Made by a program: the position numbers and the translations under genes
Notes under the pieces: model-generated
Databases searched by the model: none
Told to the model about the DNA's origin: nothing
Seen by the model: only the letters and a program-made list of their open reading frames with translations
NCBI GenBank assembly: GCA_028874315.1
Contig: JAPPKM010000004.1
Span: 1-34,446 of the forward strand
Length of the DNA: 34,446 bases
Direction of reading: 5' to 3'
Source of the DNA: Chloroflexota bacterium
Lineage (GTDB): Bacteria; Chloroflexota; UBA11872
In this document: positions 1-9,788 of the stretch, in pieces
Layout: each line of letters opens with the position of its first letter
Position numbering within the stretch: the stretch's first letter is position 1

Positions 1-513
1 GGAGAAAGTCCGTAACGTACCGGTGTCCGCCGACGAGTCACCGCGCTGGGATTTCTCGGAATCCGGCTCAAACCCCTGCTCCACCAGGAAGTGGTGATAG
101 TCGCTGAGACGCTGAGCCTCGACGGGGTCTGCGTAGTATTCCCGGTAGCCGTCCTCGATCCCCACGAACTCCGAGAAGCCGCGCTGCGCAATGAGTTCGC
201 TACCCAGGTGCCACTTGCCGTGGTACGTGCAGGCGTAGTCACCTGGAACGCGCTCAGCCAGCGTCAGATGCTCCGGCTTCAGCGGATCGTTGTTCTCCAG
301 GCATTCCGTCGTGTGCGGGTAGTACCCGGTCATAATCGACGAGCGCGAGGGCGTACAGACTGGCTGCGTGCAGTACGCGCGGTCGACGACAAAGCTGTTT
401 TCGGCCAGGCGGTTCAAGTTTGGCGCCTGGATGGTCCGGTTGCCGTAGCAGGCCAGCGTGTCGTCCCGCTGCTCGTCCGTGAATATGAACAGCAGATTGG
501 GCTTCTCAACCAC
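1..513 (-). CDS. Sulfatase (alkaline phosphatase superfamily), 3' end cut off by the window edge
   Basis: Missing from the ORF track because it starts with GTG (511-513) and runs off the edge. Minus-strand reading begins VVEKPNLLFIFTDEQRDDTLACYGNRTIQAPNLNRLAENSFVVDRAYCTQPVCTPSRSSIMTGYYPHT, with the CxPxR sulfatase signature CTPSR. Confidence 0.88.
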   Translation of the reverse strand, partial: MVEKPNLLFIFTDEQRDDTLACYGNRTIQAPNLNRLAENSFVVDRAYCTQPVCTPSRSSIMTGYYPHTTECLENNDPLKPEHLTLAERVPGDYACTYHGKWHLGSELIAQRGFSEFVGIEDGYREYYADPVEAQRLSDYHHFLVEQGFEPDSEKSQRGDSSADTGTLRTFS

Positions 514-607
514 TATGGGCCTCCTATCGCGGATCAGCCCCGCGCGGCTTCACGAGATTCGCCGCAGCCGACTTGCGGCCAAACATGCGGCCGGCTACGG
601 GCGAGAC

Positions 608-826
608 TTAACTGCCCCCTGAAGCTTGCGGGGATGCCTGTGCGCCCTGAGCGTCCTGCTTCTCCTGCCACTGCTGGCGCAGGCGGGCGTGTTCCTCATC
701 GGAGAGATAGCGTCCGCTCTCGGAGCTCGTTCGTGGGAACGAGTAGTCCTCAAAGGCACTCTTTGAGTCGCCGCAACCAGCAAGCACTAGCGCGGCGGCA
801 ACAGCGGCTCCAAGCGAAAGGCGCAC
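608..826 (-). CDS. Small putative lipoprotein (about 72 aa)
   Basis: With a GTG start at 826: VRLSLGAAVAAALVLAGCGDSKSAFEDYSF..., a short signal peptide and lipobox LAGC. The longer ORF (to 1015) would overlap the neighbouring CDS. Confidence 0.5.
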   Translation of the reverse strand: MRLSLGAAVAAALVLAGCGDSKSAFEDYSFPRTSSESGRYLSDEEHARLRQQWQEKQDAQGAQASPQASGGS

Positions 827-938
827 CCAGACGCGCGGGCCTACCCCCGGGTTTCGCTTCACTGACGCTCGGGCTCGCCAAGGCAGCCTTAAGTAGGCGC
901 GAGCCAATTGGCCCGCGCCCACCTGGCGATCCATCCGG

Positions 939-2561
939 TTAGATCCAGCCGCGACTGCGCATCTCCTCAATCTGCAGCGCCTGGTTGGTTTCGGCGGCTG
1001 TCTTGACGTTACCAATCATCTCTTCCAGCGCTACCTCGCCAAGCATGTAGCGCTGCTCGAGTCCGATCCAGCTCTGGTACCACTCACCCCAGTTGGGCAT
1101 GCGGTACTGACGGTGCCGGTTCTCGGTGCCGTCGGCGTACTGCTTGAGGTAATGCATGTTGTTCGGCGGGCCTGACTGCGCTTCCGCCGTCTCGAGCGCC
1201 GGGCGCCACATGGGCAGGTGGCCGCGGTCAACGCCGGCCACGCGATGCTGCACCTCGGTCCCGAAGTACAGGCACACCTCGGTCGTCTCTTCCACGTTAC
1301 CGCGCGCCTCTGCGCCGCTGGTCACGGCGTGGAACTGGCAGGACCAGAACGTGCCCGACCTGCCCGTTGCTGGATTGACGGGCACAGGCGCCAGCGACCA
1401 CTCGAACCGATCCTTGATCTGAATCAGCGGGCGCGCCGTCTGACGGACGCGCTCGGTGAGGTAGTACGCCTGGATGCCTGCCGTGAACGGCGTGCTGAAC
1501 TCGCCGCGAACCTCTCGAATTTCGGCGATGGGCACGGCGACCTCGTGCTGGAATACGGCATCGTGGATGAACTCGATGCCCGCGCTGCCGCCGTTGTCGT
1601 ACATCGTGAATTCGGTGTCGTCGTAGCTGCGGAAGTACTCCTCGTTGCCTGACCAGATCATCGGGTGCCACGAATACCAGTTGCCGCCCCCGTCCATGCC
1701 CCAAAGGCCTTGTTCTGGATCGGTGGTCTTCTGCGCGTTCTCCAGCAGGTCGTCCCAGGTCCAGCTGTCGTCGGGATGACCGGCGCCGAGTTCATCCACC
1801 AGAGTCTGGTTGTACATGAAGCCGCTGATCCCGCCCTGGTAAGTGATCCCGTACTGATTGCCGTGCAATTGGGGCGGAGGCGGAAACCTGTGGTCGTCGT
1901 CGTGCCCGTTGTCGGTCCAGAGGTTGGGGATGTAGTAGTACTCCTCCTCATTCCAGCCGTCCATTTTTTCGAGGACGGAATTGAGCTGGAGGACCGTATT
2001 GTCGTCACGCCACGCATTGAAAAGGTGGCCATCCCAGAGCACCATTTCCGGCAGCGTGCCGGCCGCTGCGCGAATTGACAGGGTGTCCCAATAGCCCCCG
2101 CCCACTGGCTCAACCAGCACCCTCACGTCTGGCCGCCGATTGGCCCAGTTCTCAACCGCCCACTGCACGGCCGCGCCGCGCGGCCCGGAGGTGTGGTCGG
2201 TCGCAAAGGTGAGCACCACGGGCGGGCGCTGAGCCTCGACTTCCACGACCTTCTCAACGACTTTTTCGACGACCTTCTCGACCTCGACTACCTCTTTGAC
2301 GACCTCCGTGACGACTTTCTCGACCTGGACTTCCTGGACCTGGACCTCGACCTGGGTCTGCGTCACGATCTTCTCGACCGGTACTTCCTTAACCTCGGTC
2401 CTGGTCACGATGGTCTCGACCGGCACTTCCTTGACCACGATCTTCTCGACCGGAACTTCCTTGGTGACGACCTGGGTCTCGCCGCACGCTGCCAGCACGG
2501 CCGCGGCACCGGCTCCGAAGCCACCAGCGCCTAGTGCCTTCAGAATGTGTCGTCGTGTCAT
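939..2561 (-). CDS. Extracellular solute-binding protein of an ABC transporter, Tat/lipoprotein signal, long V/E/K-rich linker
   Basis: N-terminus MTRRHILKALGAGGFGAGAAAVLAACGE (twin Arg plus lipobox), then a repetitive EVPVEKIV/VEKVV linker, then a sugar-type SBP fold region (MVLWDGHLFNAWRDD..., GISGFMYNQTLVDELG). Confidence 0.85.
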   Translation of the reverse strand: MTRRHILKALGAGGFGAGAAAVLAACGETQVVTKEVPVEKIVVKEVPVETIVTRTEVKEVPVEKIVTQTQVEVQVQEVQVEKVVTEVVKEVVEVEKVVEKVVEKVVEVEAQRPPVVLTFATDHTSGPRGAAVQWAVENWANRRPDVRVLVEPVGGGYWDTLSIRAAAGTLPEMVLWDGHLFNAWRDDNTVLQLNSVLEKMDGWNEEEYYYIPNLWTDNGHDDDHRFPPPPQLHGNQYGITYQGGISGFMYNQTLVDELGAGHPDDSWTWDDLLENAQKTTDPEQGLWGMDGGGNWYSWHPMIWSGNEEYFRSYDDTEFTMYDNGGSAGIEFIHDAVFQHEVAVPIAEIREVRGEFSTPFTAGIQAYYLTERVRQTARPLIQIKDRFEWSLAPVPVNPATGRSGTFWSCQFHAVTSGAEARGNVEETTEVCLYFGTEVQHRVAGVDRGHLPMWRPALETAEAQSGPPNNMHYLKQYADGTENRHRQYRMPNWGEWYQSWIGLEQRYMLGEVALEEMIGNVKTAAETNQALQIEEMRSRGWI

Positions 2562-2744
2562 TCGCGCCCTCCCTGGTTTCGGCCCCGTACTGCCCTATTT
2601 CAAAGTAATCTAGGCTCGAACCATCCTCACGCTACGCCCAGCGCGGGAGGGCGTCAAACGCGCTGGCGGCATCAGGCCTTAGGCATTGGCAAGGGCAGGC
2701 ATGCTACCGATTTCGCGAAACTGCGCCGCTAGGAGGCACTAACT

Positions 2745-4208
2745 GTGTCCGAGACACGCCCGAACCTCCTGATCATCCTCTGCGACCAGCTAGACGCCAG
2801 TTATCTCGGCGCCTATGGCAACCGCGTGGCCCAGACGCCCCACATAGACCGGCTGGCCGCCGACGGCCTGACGCTGAACCGCGCCTACGTTCCGCTACCC
2901 CAGTGTTCGCCGGCCCGGGCCTCGATGTTCACCGGGCTGTATCCCCACCAACACCATCTGCTCTGCGTCCCCCGGTCAGGCCAGGACGAGCGCTTCGGCA
3001 CCGTCCGGCAGAGGGCCGTGCTTCCGGAGTCCGTTCCGTCGTTGGGTCAGGCATTTCGAGACGCCGGATACCGGATGGGATACACCGGCCCCTGGCACAT
3101 GGGCAACGACGAAATCCCGCATCACGGCTGGGAAGAACACTGGCGGACGTACCGCTATTGGAAAAACGGCCGCGACTACTACATCCAGCATCTCGAACGC
3201 CACGGCCTGGCCGACCTGTTCAAACGGGAGCACCACGAGTTCGGCTTCAGTGAAGGCACAAAGTCCGGCGTAGTGCCCTCAGGGCCATCCGCCATTCCGG
3301 TCGAACATGCGCGGACGTCATGGGCCGTTGACGAGACCATCAACTTCATCGATGGCCGTGACCAGCGACCCTGGGCATTCACGCTTTCGATCAAGGACCC
3401 ACACCCGCCAGTCATATCCCCTGGCGACTTCGCGGATCGCATTGACCCTGCCGATGTTGAGTTGCCGCCGACGATCAACGAGGACTTTCAAGGCAAGTCC
3501 GACGCCTACCAGCGCAGCCTCACCCATCGCTGGGTGCGCAATATGTCCGAAGCCGACTGGCGCCGCTTCATCGCCCACTATCATGGGCTGAACGCCCACA
3601 TCGATACCGAAGTGGGGCGGCTATTCGGTTACCTGGACGCGCAGGGCCTGCGCGACAACACGCTCATCGTCTTCCTGTCGGACCACGGCGAGATGATGGG
3701 CGCCCATCGCATGGCGGGGAAGGGCCCGGCGATGTTCGAACAGTCGATCGGGATTCCGCTCATCATGCGCTGGCCGGCTGGAATCCCCGCCGGAAGGCAA
3801 ACCGACGCCCTGTTCAATACGGTCGACCTGCCGGCCACGCTTGGAGCCCTGTGCGGCGTTCCGATCAGCGCCGGCGCCGGGATCGATCAGAGCGCCATGG
3901 TTCTGGGCGAGGCTTCTGGACCGCGTCACATCGTCTTCAGCGAGTTCTACATCGAAGCCGGCCTTCGCGACGACCTGATGTTCGTCAAGACCGCCGTCAC
4001 CGACCGCTGGAAGTTGAATCTGTGGCTCTACGACATGCCCGAGCTGTACGACATGCACAACGACCCGCACGAGACCCGGAACGTCATTGACGATCCGGCA
4101 ACGGCCGACGTTCGTGCGGAACTCGCGGACGAGATCGTCACCTGGCTGAAGGAGACGGAGGATCCACTCTTGCCGACCGTCGAGTGGACGATCGGTCGTT
4201 TCACTTAA
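2745..4208 (+). CDS. Sulfatase
   Basis: MSETRPNLLIILCDQLDASYLGAYGN...CSPARASMFTGLYPHQH (CxPxR), and the later SDHGEMMGAHRMAGKGPAMFEQSIGIPLIMRWPAG motif. Confidence 0.93.
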   Translation: MSETRPNLLIILCDQLDASYLGAYGNRVAQTPHIDRLAADGLTLNRAYVPLPQCSPARASMFTGLYPHQHHLLCVPRSGQDERFGTVRQRAVLPESVPSLGQAFRDAGYRMGYTGPWHMGNDEIPHHGWEEHWRTYRYWKNGRDYYIQHLERHGLADLFKREHHEFGFSEGTKSGVVPSGPSAIPVEHARTSWAVDETINFIDGRDQRPWAFTLSIKDPHPPVISPGDFADRIDPADVELPPTINEDFQGKSDAYQRSLTHRWVRNMSEADWRRFIAHYHGLNAHIDTEVGRLFGYLDAQGLRDNTLIVFLSDHGEMMGAHRMAGKGPAMFEQSIGIPLIMRWPAGIPAGRQTDALFNTVDLPATLGALCGVPISAGAGIDQSAMVLGEASGPRHIVFSEFYIEAGLRDDLMFVKTAVTDRWKLNLWLYDMPELYDMHNDPHETRNVIDDPATADVRAELADEIVTWLKETEDPLLPTVEWTIGRFT

Positions 4209-4221
4209 GGCCGGGCCGGTC

Positions 4222-4249
4222 GCAAGCGCGTCGCCTTAGCCGCGCTTGC
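4222..4249. terminator. Inverted repeat between convergent sulfatase and lpd genes, possible bidirectional terminator
   Basis: GCAAGCGCG (4222-4230) and CGCGCTTGC (4241-4249), perfect 9-bp arms straddling the lpd stop codon. No U-tract. Confidence 0.35.
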
Positions 4250-5666
4250 GCGCGATGTAGTGCGGGCTGGTGTTGAAGAAGACCTCGGCGGCTTCCATGA
4301 GGGTTTCGGACGTGGTGGGGTGCGGGTGAATGCTCAGCCGCAAGTCGTCGGCTCGCGCTCCCATTTCCACAGCCAACACGCCTTCGGCGATCAGCTCGCC
4401 GGCGCCCCGGCCGGTGATTCCTACTCCGAGCACGCGCTCCGTCGTGGGTTCCAGGATCAGCTTCGTCAGCCCGTCGTTCCGCCCCAGCGTCGTGGCCCGA
4501 CCCGACGCGGCCCAGGGAAACGTCGCGACCTGATGCGGCCGGCCCGACTCGCGTGCCTCCGATTCGGTCAGCCCGCACCAGGCGATTTCGGGATCGGTAA
4601 ACACCACCGCTGGGATGGCTTGCGCGTCATAAATCGCCGCCTGACCGGCCATGGCTGACGTCGCCACGTGCGCCTCATAGGTGGCCTTGTGCGCCAGCAT
4701 CGGCTCACCCGCCGCGTCGCCGATGGCGAAGATGTGGGCGGCACTTGTACGGCGCTGGTGATCGACCTTGATGAAGCCGCGCTGATCGGATTCCACGCCC
4801 GCGGTCGCCAGGTTCAGACCGGCGCTGTTTGGGCGCCGTCCCACCGCGACCAGCACTTTGTCGAAGCGCTGGGAGGGCACTTCGACGCGCGCTCCCGCCA
4901 GTTCGACGTCAACGCCGTCCGGCCGCACGTTCAGGCTCGCAACTCGCGTGCTGAGAAGGATCTCTTCGAACGCAGACTTCAGTTTCCGCTCAAGCGGTCG
5001 AACGAGATCGCGGTCCGCTCCGGGTAGTAGACCGGCCTCCATCTCAACCACCGTCACTCTCGACCCAAGAGCGGCGTAGACCGAGCCCAATTCAAGCCCG
5101 ATGTAGCCACCGCCAACCACCAGCAGTGTGTCGGGGACCTCGGCCATCTCCAATGCAGACGTGGAGTCCAGGACGCGGTCGCCATCGATCTCGAAGCCGG
5201 GCGGGGCCGCAGGCTGCGAGCCGGTGGCTATGACTGCATAGTCGAAGTCGAGACGTTCTGCCTCTCCTCCGTCGGATGGCTCGACCTTCAGCGCGTGCGG
5301 CCCGTCGAAGCGGGCGAGTCCGCGAGTAAATCGCACGCGTCGCGCCCGGGTGAGGAGTCCCAGTCCCGAAGTCATTTTGGAGATGACCTGGTCCTTCCAG
5401 CTTCGCAGCCGGTCCAGATCAATTTCCGGTTGGCCGAAACTCACGCCCCAGTCGGCCGCGTCCTCGGCCTCGCCCAACAGGGACGCCACGTGCAGCAGGG
5501 TTTTCGACGGAATACAGCCCCGATAGAGGCACACGCCTCCCGGATTGGCCTCGGGGTCGATCAGCGTGACGTCCATCCCCAGTTCCGCGGCGTGAAAGGC
5601 GGCCGGATAACCTCCTGGCCCCGCGCCGATGACGGCTACGCGAGGCTGCCGTCCATTCGTGGTCAC
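4236..5666 (-). CDS. lpdA: Dihydrolipoyl dehydrogenase (E3)
   Basis: VAVIGAGPGGYPAAFHAAELGMDVTLID, redox CxxxxC GGVCLYRGCIPSKTLLH, and C-terminal SIHPHPTTSETLMEAAE. Confidence 0.95.
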   Translation of the reverse strand: MTTNGRQPRVAVIGAGPGGYPAAFHAAELGMDVTLIDPEANPGGVCLYRGCIPSKTLLHVASLLGEAEDAADWGVSFGQPEIDLDRLRSWKDQVISKMTSGLGLLTRARRVRFTRGLARFDGPHALKVEPSDGGEAERLDFDYAVIATGSQPAAPPGFEIDGDRVLDSTSALEMAEVPDTLLVVGGGYIGLELGSVYAALGSRVTVVEMEAGLLPGADRDLVRPLERKLKSAFEEILLSTRVASLNVRPDGVDVELAGARVEVPSQRFDKVLVAVGRRPNSAGLNLATAGVESDQRGFIKVDHQRRTSAAHIFAIGDAAGEPMLAHKATYEAHVATSAMAGQAAIYDAQAIPAVVFTDPEIAWCGLTESEARESGRPHQVATFPWAASGRATTLGRNDGLTKLILEPTTERVLGVGITGRGAGELIAEGVLAVEMGARADDLRLSIHPHPTTSETLMEAAEVFFNTSPHYIARKRG

Positions 5667-5673
5667 GTCGCGG

Positions 5674-6987
5674 CTAGTCCCCCATCGCCAGCATCAGCGG
5701 CTGGGCCAGCGCCTCGACAATCCAGGTGAGGAAGCGCGCGCCGTCCGCGCCGTCCACAGCCCGATGGTCGAACGACAGCGCCAGGGGCAGCATGAGCCGC
5801 GGCCGCAGCAGGCCTTCGACATATACGGGCCGCTCCACCGCACGTCCGACACCGAGGATTCCAACCTCCGGCGGATTGATGATTGGCGTGAAATGCCCGG
5901 TGCCGAGTCCGCCCAGGTTGCTGATCGTGAAGGAGGCGCCCTCCAGCCGCTCGGGTGGCAGCTGTCCCTCGCGAACCTGGCCGGCAACTTCGGCCACCTC
6001 GATCGCCAACTCGGAGATGCTCTTCTCGTCGACATCCCGAATAACCGGCACCAGCAGTCCCCGTTCCGTATCCGCGGCGACACCAAGGTGGCAGTAGTCC
6101 TTCAGCACCATCTCATTGGCGGTGAAGTCAGCGCTGGCGTTCATCTTCGGATGCGCCTTCAGTGCGGCGGCCACAACTTTCATCAATATCGGCGTGATCG
6201 TGAGGCTGCCGCCGGCGCTTCGAACACGGTCCTTTTCGCGCTGCCGCATAGCCTCGACGGACGTGATATCGGCGTCGTTGAAGAGCGTCACGTGCGGAAT
6301 GCTCGACCACGACTGCGCGATATTGGTTGCGGTTGCCCGTCGAACCCGATTCATGCGCTCGCTCCTGATCGCTCCGAACTTGCTGAAGTCGGGCAGCGGC
6401 GCCGCAGTCAGACCAACAGAAGCTGCCGGTTGCGTCGATGGTCGAGCGCGGGCGTGGGCCTTGACGTCGTCAATCGAAATACGCCCTGCCGGCCCGGAAC
6501 CCGGAACCTCGCGAATATTGAGACCGATTTCGCGAGCGAACTGGCGCGTGGATGGTGACGCAAACACCGGCATGTCGCCGCCGGCCGGTGGTAGCGGCGG
6601 CGGCGCGGCATGGGTTGTTGCGGCGGGCCCGGGCTGCGCTGTCGGGAGACTTGGTGTAAGGGCAGGGTCTGCCACTGGCGTCTCGGTGGGCGTGGTCACC
6701 TTCGCCTCCGGCGGAGGAGTGGCGGGCGGCCTGCCGTCCACGGCCGACTCGCTCTCTTCCAACTCGAGAATCGTCTGCCCAACCTGCAGCGTGTCACCGG
6801 CGCTCACCAGCACCTGGGTCACCGTGCCGGCCAGTTCGGCGGGAACCTCCAGTGTCGCCTTGTCGCTCTCGATCTCAATGATCGGTTCGTCCTTGGCGAC
6901 CGCCTGGCCGGCGCTGACGAGCACACTCAAAACGTCCGCGTCAGCAATGCCCTCGCCCAGGTCGGGGAGCTTTAGTTCAGTCGCCAT
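5674..6987 (-). CDS. aceF: Dihydrolipoamide acyltransferase (E2) of the pyruvate dehydrogenase complex, single lipoyl domain
   Basis: Lipoyl domain with IEIESDKATLEVPAE, peripheral subunit-binding region PSTRQFAREIGLNIREVPGSGPAGRISIDDVKA, catalytic LSFDHRAVDGADGARFL. Confidence 0.94.
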   Translation of the reverse strand: MATELKLPDLGEGIADADVLSVLVSAGQAVAKDEPIIEIESDKATLEVPAELAGTVTQVLVSAGDTLQVGQTILELEESESAVDGRPPATPPPEAKVTTPTETPVADPALTPSLPTAQPGPAATTHAAPPPLPPAGGDMPVFASPSTRQFAREIGLNIREVPGSGPAGRISIDDVKAHARARPSTQPAASVGLTAAPLPDFSKFGAIRSERMNRVRRATATNIAQSWSSIPHVTLFNDADITSVEAMRQREKDRVRSAGGSLTITPILMKVVAAALKAHPKMNASADFTANEMVLKDYCHLGVAADTERGLLVPVIRDVDEKSISELAIEVAEVAGQVREGQLPPERLEGASFTISNLGGLGTGHFTPIINPPEVGILGVGRAVERPVYVEGLLRPRLMLPLALSFDHRAVDGADGARFLTWIVEALAQPLMLAMGD

Positions 6988-7017
6988 GCCGGTTCCATCG
7001 CGGCGGTGGCGGAAGCG

Positions 7018-9726
7018 TCAGGCGAGCCGGGGGTTGGCCTTGGCCGGGTCGATCTCGAGATCTTCGAGTGCCTCGGAAACGATTTCCCGATCAAGCTCGC
7101 CTTCGCGCGCCAGCGCATACAGCGTCGCCAGCGTAACGTACCGGGCATCGACCTCGAAGAAGTCACGCAGGGCCTCGCGGTCCTCGCTCCGGCCGAACCC
7201 GTCCGTGCCGAGCGAAAGAAGTGGTTGCGGAATCCACTTGGCCACAGCGTCCGACATCGTCTTGACATAATCCGACGCCGCGACCACGATGCCGGGCATC
7301 CCGCTGAGCTGTCGCGTGAGGTACGGGATACGGGGCTCCTCGTGCGGATGCAGCATGTTCCAGCGTTCCACGTCCAGCGCGTCGCGCCGAAGTTCGGTAT
7401 AGCTGGTCACCGACCACACATCGGCAGCCACGCCATACCGCTCGGCCAGCATTGCCTGTGCCTTGATCGCCTCATTCAGAATCGCCCCGCTGCCCAGCAA
7501 CTGCGCCCTGGCCCGCGGCTGCTCCAAGTCCGCCCGCCGGAATCGATACATCCCCCGCAGGATTCCCTTGTCTACGTCCGGTTCCTCAGGCTTGGGTGGG
7601 TGCGCGTAGTTCTCGTTGCCCACCGTCATGTATACGAAGCTGTCCTCGCCGTCCGCGTACATGCGGCGGATGCCGTCGCGGATCAGGGCTGCGACCTCGT
7701 AGGCGAACGCTGGGTCATACGCCCGGCAGTTGGGCACCGACGAAAACAGCAGATGACTGTGCCCGTCCTGGTGCTGCAGACCTTCACCTGCCAGCGTGGT
7801 TCGGCCAGCCGTTCCGCCGATCATGAAGCCCCGCGTGCGACTGTCCGCCGCCGCCCACACTAGGTCGCCGACACGTTGATAGCCGAACATCGAGTAGTAG
7901 ATGTAAAAGGGAATCATTGGCAGGCCGTGGGTGGCATACGCCGTTCCCGCCGCGATAAATGACGAGAGTGAACCCGCTTCGGTGATCCCTTCTTCAAGAA
8001 TCTGTCCGTCCGTCGATTCCTTGTAGTAGAGCAAGGTGTCGGAGTCGACCGGCTCGTAGAGCTGGCCCACGTGGGAATAAATGCCGACCTGGCGAAAAAG
8101 CGCCTCCATGCCAAACGTGCGCGCCTCATCCGGAACGATCGGCACGATCAGGCGCCCGATCTCCGGGTCCCGCAGCAGCTTGGCCAGCAGCCGCACGAAC
8201 ACCATGGTCGTTGAGGCCTGCCGCTCTCCCGTGCCCGTCGAAAACTCGGCGTAAGCGTCGTTGCTCGGGGGTGAGACCGGTTGGTAGGAAGGCGCACGCG
8301 TGGGCAGGTGTCCCCCCATCGCTCGCAGCCGCTCCGCGACATAGCGTCCCTCTGCGCTTTCGCGAAGCGGTCGGTACAGCGGCGCATTAATGACCTCGTC
8401 GTCCGAAAGCGGGATGCGAAACCGGTCGCGGAAGGAGAGAAGCTCGTCCAAATTGAGTTTCTTCTGTTGGTGCGTGATGTTCCGGCCTTCGCCGGCCTCG
8501 CCCAGCCCGTACCCCTTGATGGTGCGGGCGAGGACAATAGTCGGCGCGCCCTTGTGTCGCACGGCGGCGTGATAGGCCGCATGGACCTTGATCGGATCGT
8601 GGCCACCCAGCCGCATGCGCCACAGTTCGTCGTCGCTGCGGTCGGCCACCATGGCCAGCAGGCGCGGGTCCACGCCGTAGAAGTTCTCGCGAATGTATGC
8701 CCCGCCGGCGACCGAGTACTTCTGGTACTCGCCGTCTACGACCTCAGTGGCTCGCTTGGCCAGGATCCCGTCGGAGTCATTGGCGAACAGTTCGTCATAG
8801 TCGCTGCCCCACAGCACCTTGATGACGTTCCAGCCGGCGCCGCGGAACAGGCCTTCCAACTCCTGCACCACGCTGCCGTTCCCGCGCACCGGGCCGTCCA
8901 GGCGCTGCAGGTTGCAGTTAAGGACCCAGGTCAAATTGTCCAGATTCTCCCGGGCCGCCAGCGAAATCGCCCCGCTCGCCTCCGGCGAGTCGAACTCCCC
9001 GTCGCCCAGGAAAGCCCACACGCGGCGGCCGGTGTCCGGGCGCAGGCCGCGGTCGGCCAGATATTGCATGAACCGGGCCTGGTAAATGGACATGAGCGGC
9101 CCAAGGCCCATGGAAACCGTGGGGTACTGCCAGAAGTCGGGCATGAGCCACGGGTGGGGATACGACGACAGGCCGCCGCCATCCGCCATTTCCCGCCGAA
9201 AGTTATGCAGCTGCGCGGGAGGCAGCCGCCACTCGACGTAGGCGCGCGCGTACATCCCGGGCGAGGCGTGCCCCTGGAAGTAGACGATGTCGGCGCCGTC
9301 CGGGTGATTGGGCCCCCGAAAGAAGTGGTTGAAGCCCACCTCGTACAGCGTGGCCGCCGACGCATAGGTGGAGATATGGCCGCCGATCCCGTCCGACTTG
9401 GCATTGGCCTCCACCACCATCGCCATCGCATTCCAGCGAATGATGCTCTTGATAGTCCGTTCAATGTCCCGATCGCCCGGATAGTCGGGCTGCCGCTCAG
9501 GCGGAATGGTGTTGACGTAGGGGGTCCGAGACGTGACCGGCAACGAGACACCGTCCCGCTGCGCATGGATTTGAAGCTCGCGCAGCAGCCCGGCAACGCG
9601 TTCAGGTCCGCGCAGGACGTAGACATCGTCGAGCGAGTCCAGCCAGTCCTGGGTTTCAAGAGACTCGATTGCGGAGTCGTCAGCCTGTCCGTTGACGTCG
9701 ACGGTTGCGATGGCGTCGCACCTCAC
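7018..9726 (-). CDS. aceE: Pyruvate dehydrogenase E1, homodimeric AceE type
   Basis: 902 aa with GHISTYASAATLYEVGFNHFFRG, FLGDGEFDSPEASGAI, GGTAGRTTLAGEGLQHQDGHSHLLFSSVPNC. Confidence 0.96.
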   Translation of the reverse strand: MRCDAIATVDVNGQADDSAIESLETQDWLDSLDDVYVLRGPERVAGLLRELQIHAQRDGVSLPVTSRTPYVNTIPPERQPDYPGDRDIERTIKSIIRWNAMAMVVEANAKSDGIGGHISTYASAATLYEVGFNHFFRGPNHPDGADIVYFQGHASPGMYARAYVEWRLPPAQLHNFRREMADGGGLSSYPHPWLMPDFWQYPTVSMGLGPLMSIYQARFMQYLADRGLRPDTGRRVWAFLGDGEFDSPEASGAISLAARENLDNLTWVLNCNLQRLDGPVRGNGSVVQELEGLFRGAGWNVIKVLWGSDYDELFANDSDGILAKRATEVVDGEYQKYSVAGGAYIRENFYGVDPRLLAMVADRSDDELWRMRLGGHDPIKVHAAYHAAVRHKGAPTIVLARTIKGYGLGEAGEGRNITHQQKKLNLDELLSFRDRFRIPLSDDEVINAPLYRPLRESAEGRYVAERLRAMGGHLPTRAPSYQPVSPPSNDAYAEFSTGTGERQASTTMVFVRLLAKLLRDPEIGRLIVPIVPDEARTFGMEALFRQVGIYSHVGQLYEPVDSDTLLYYKESTDGQILEEGITEAGSLSSFIAAGTAYATHGLPMIPFYIYYSMFGYQRVGDLVWAAADSRTRGFMIGGTAGRTTLAGEGLQHQDGHSHLLFSSVPNCRAYDPAFAYEVAALIRDGIRRMYADGEDSFVYMTVGNENYAHPPKPEEPDVDKGILRGMYRFRRADLEQPRARAQLLGSGAILNEAIKAQAMLAERYGVAADVWSVTSYTELRRDALDVERWNMLHPHEEPRIPYLTRQLSGMPGIVVAASDYVKTMSDAVAKWIPQPLLSLGTDGFGRSEDREALRDFFEVDARYVTLATLYALAREGELDREIVSEALEDLEIDPAKANPRLA

Positions 9727-9788
9727 GAGGTCGAGAGCCCAACCGGTCCGAGCCTAGCGCCCCTGGCCAGGCGCGCGCACCAGTTTTC

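Noticed and set aside
91-942. 283-aa + strand ORF at the left edge
   Set aside because: Antisense to the GTG-started sulfatase and the small lipoprotein; no family motif.
2193-2613. D/L/F-rich + strand ORFs (FDDLLDLDYLFDDL..., TWTSWTWTST...)
   Set aside because: Antisense read-through of the SBP V/E/K linker; low-complexity artefact.
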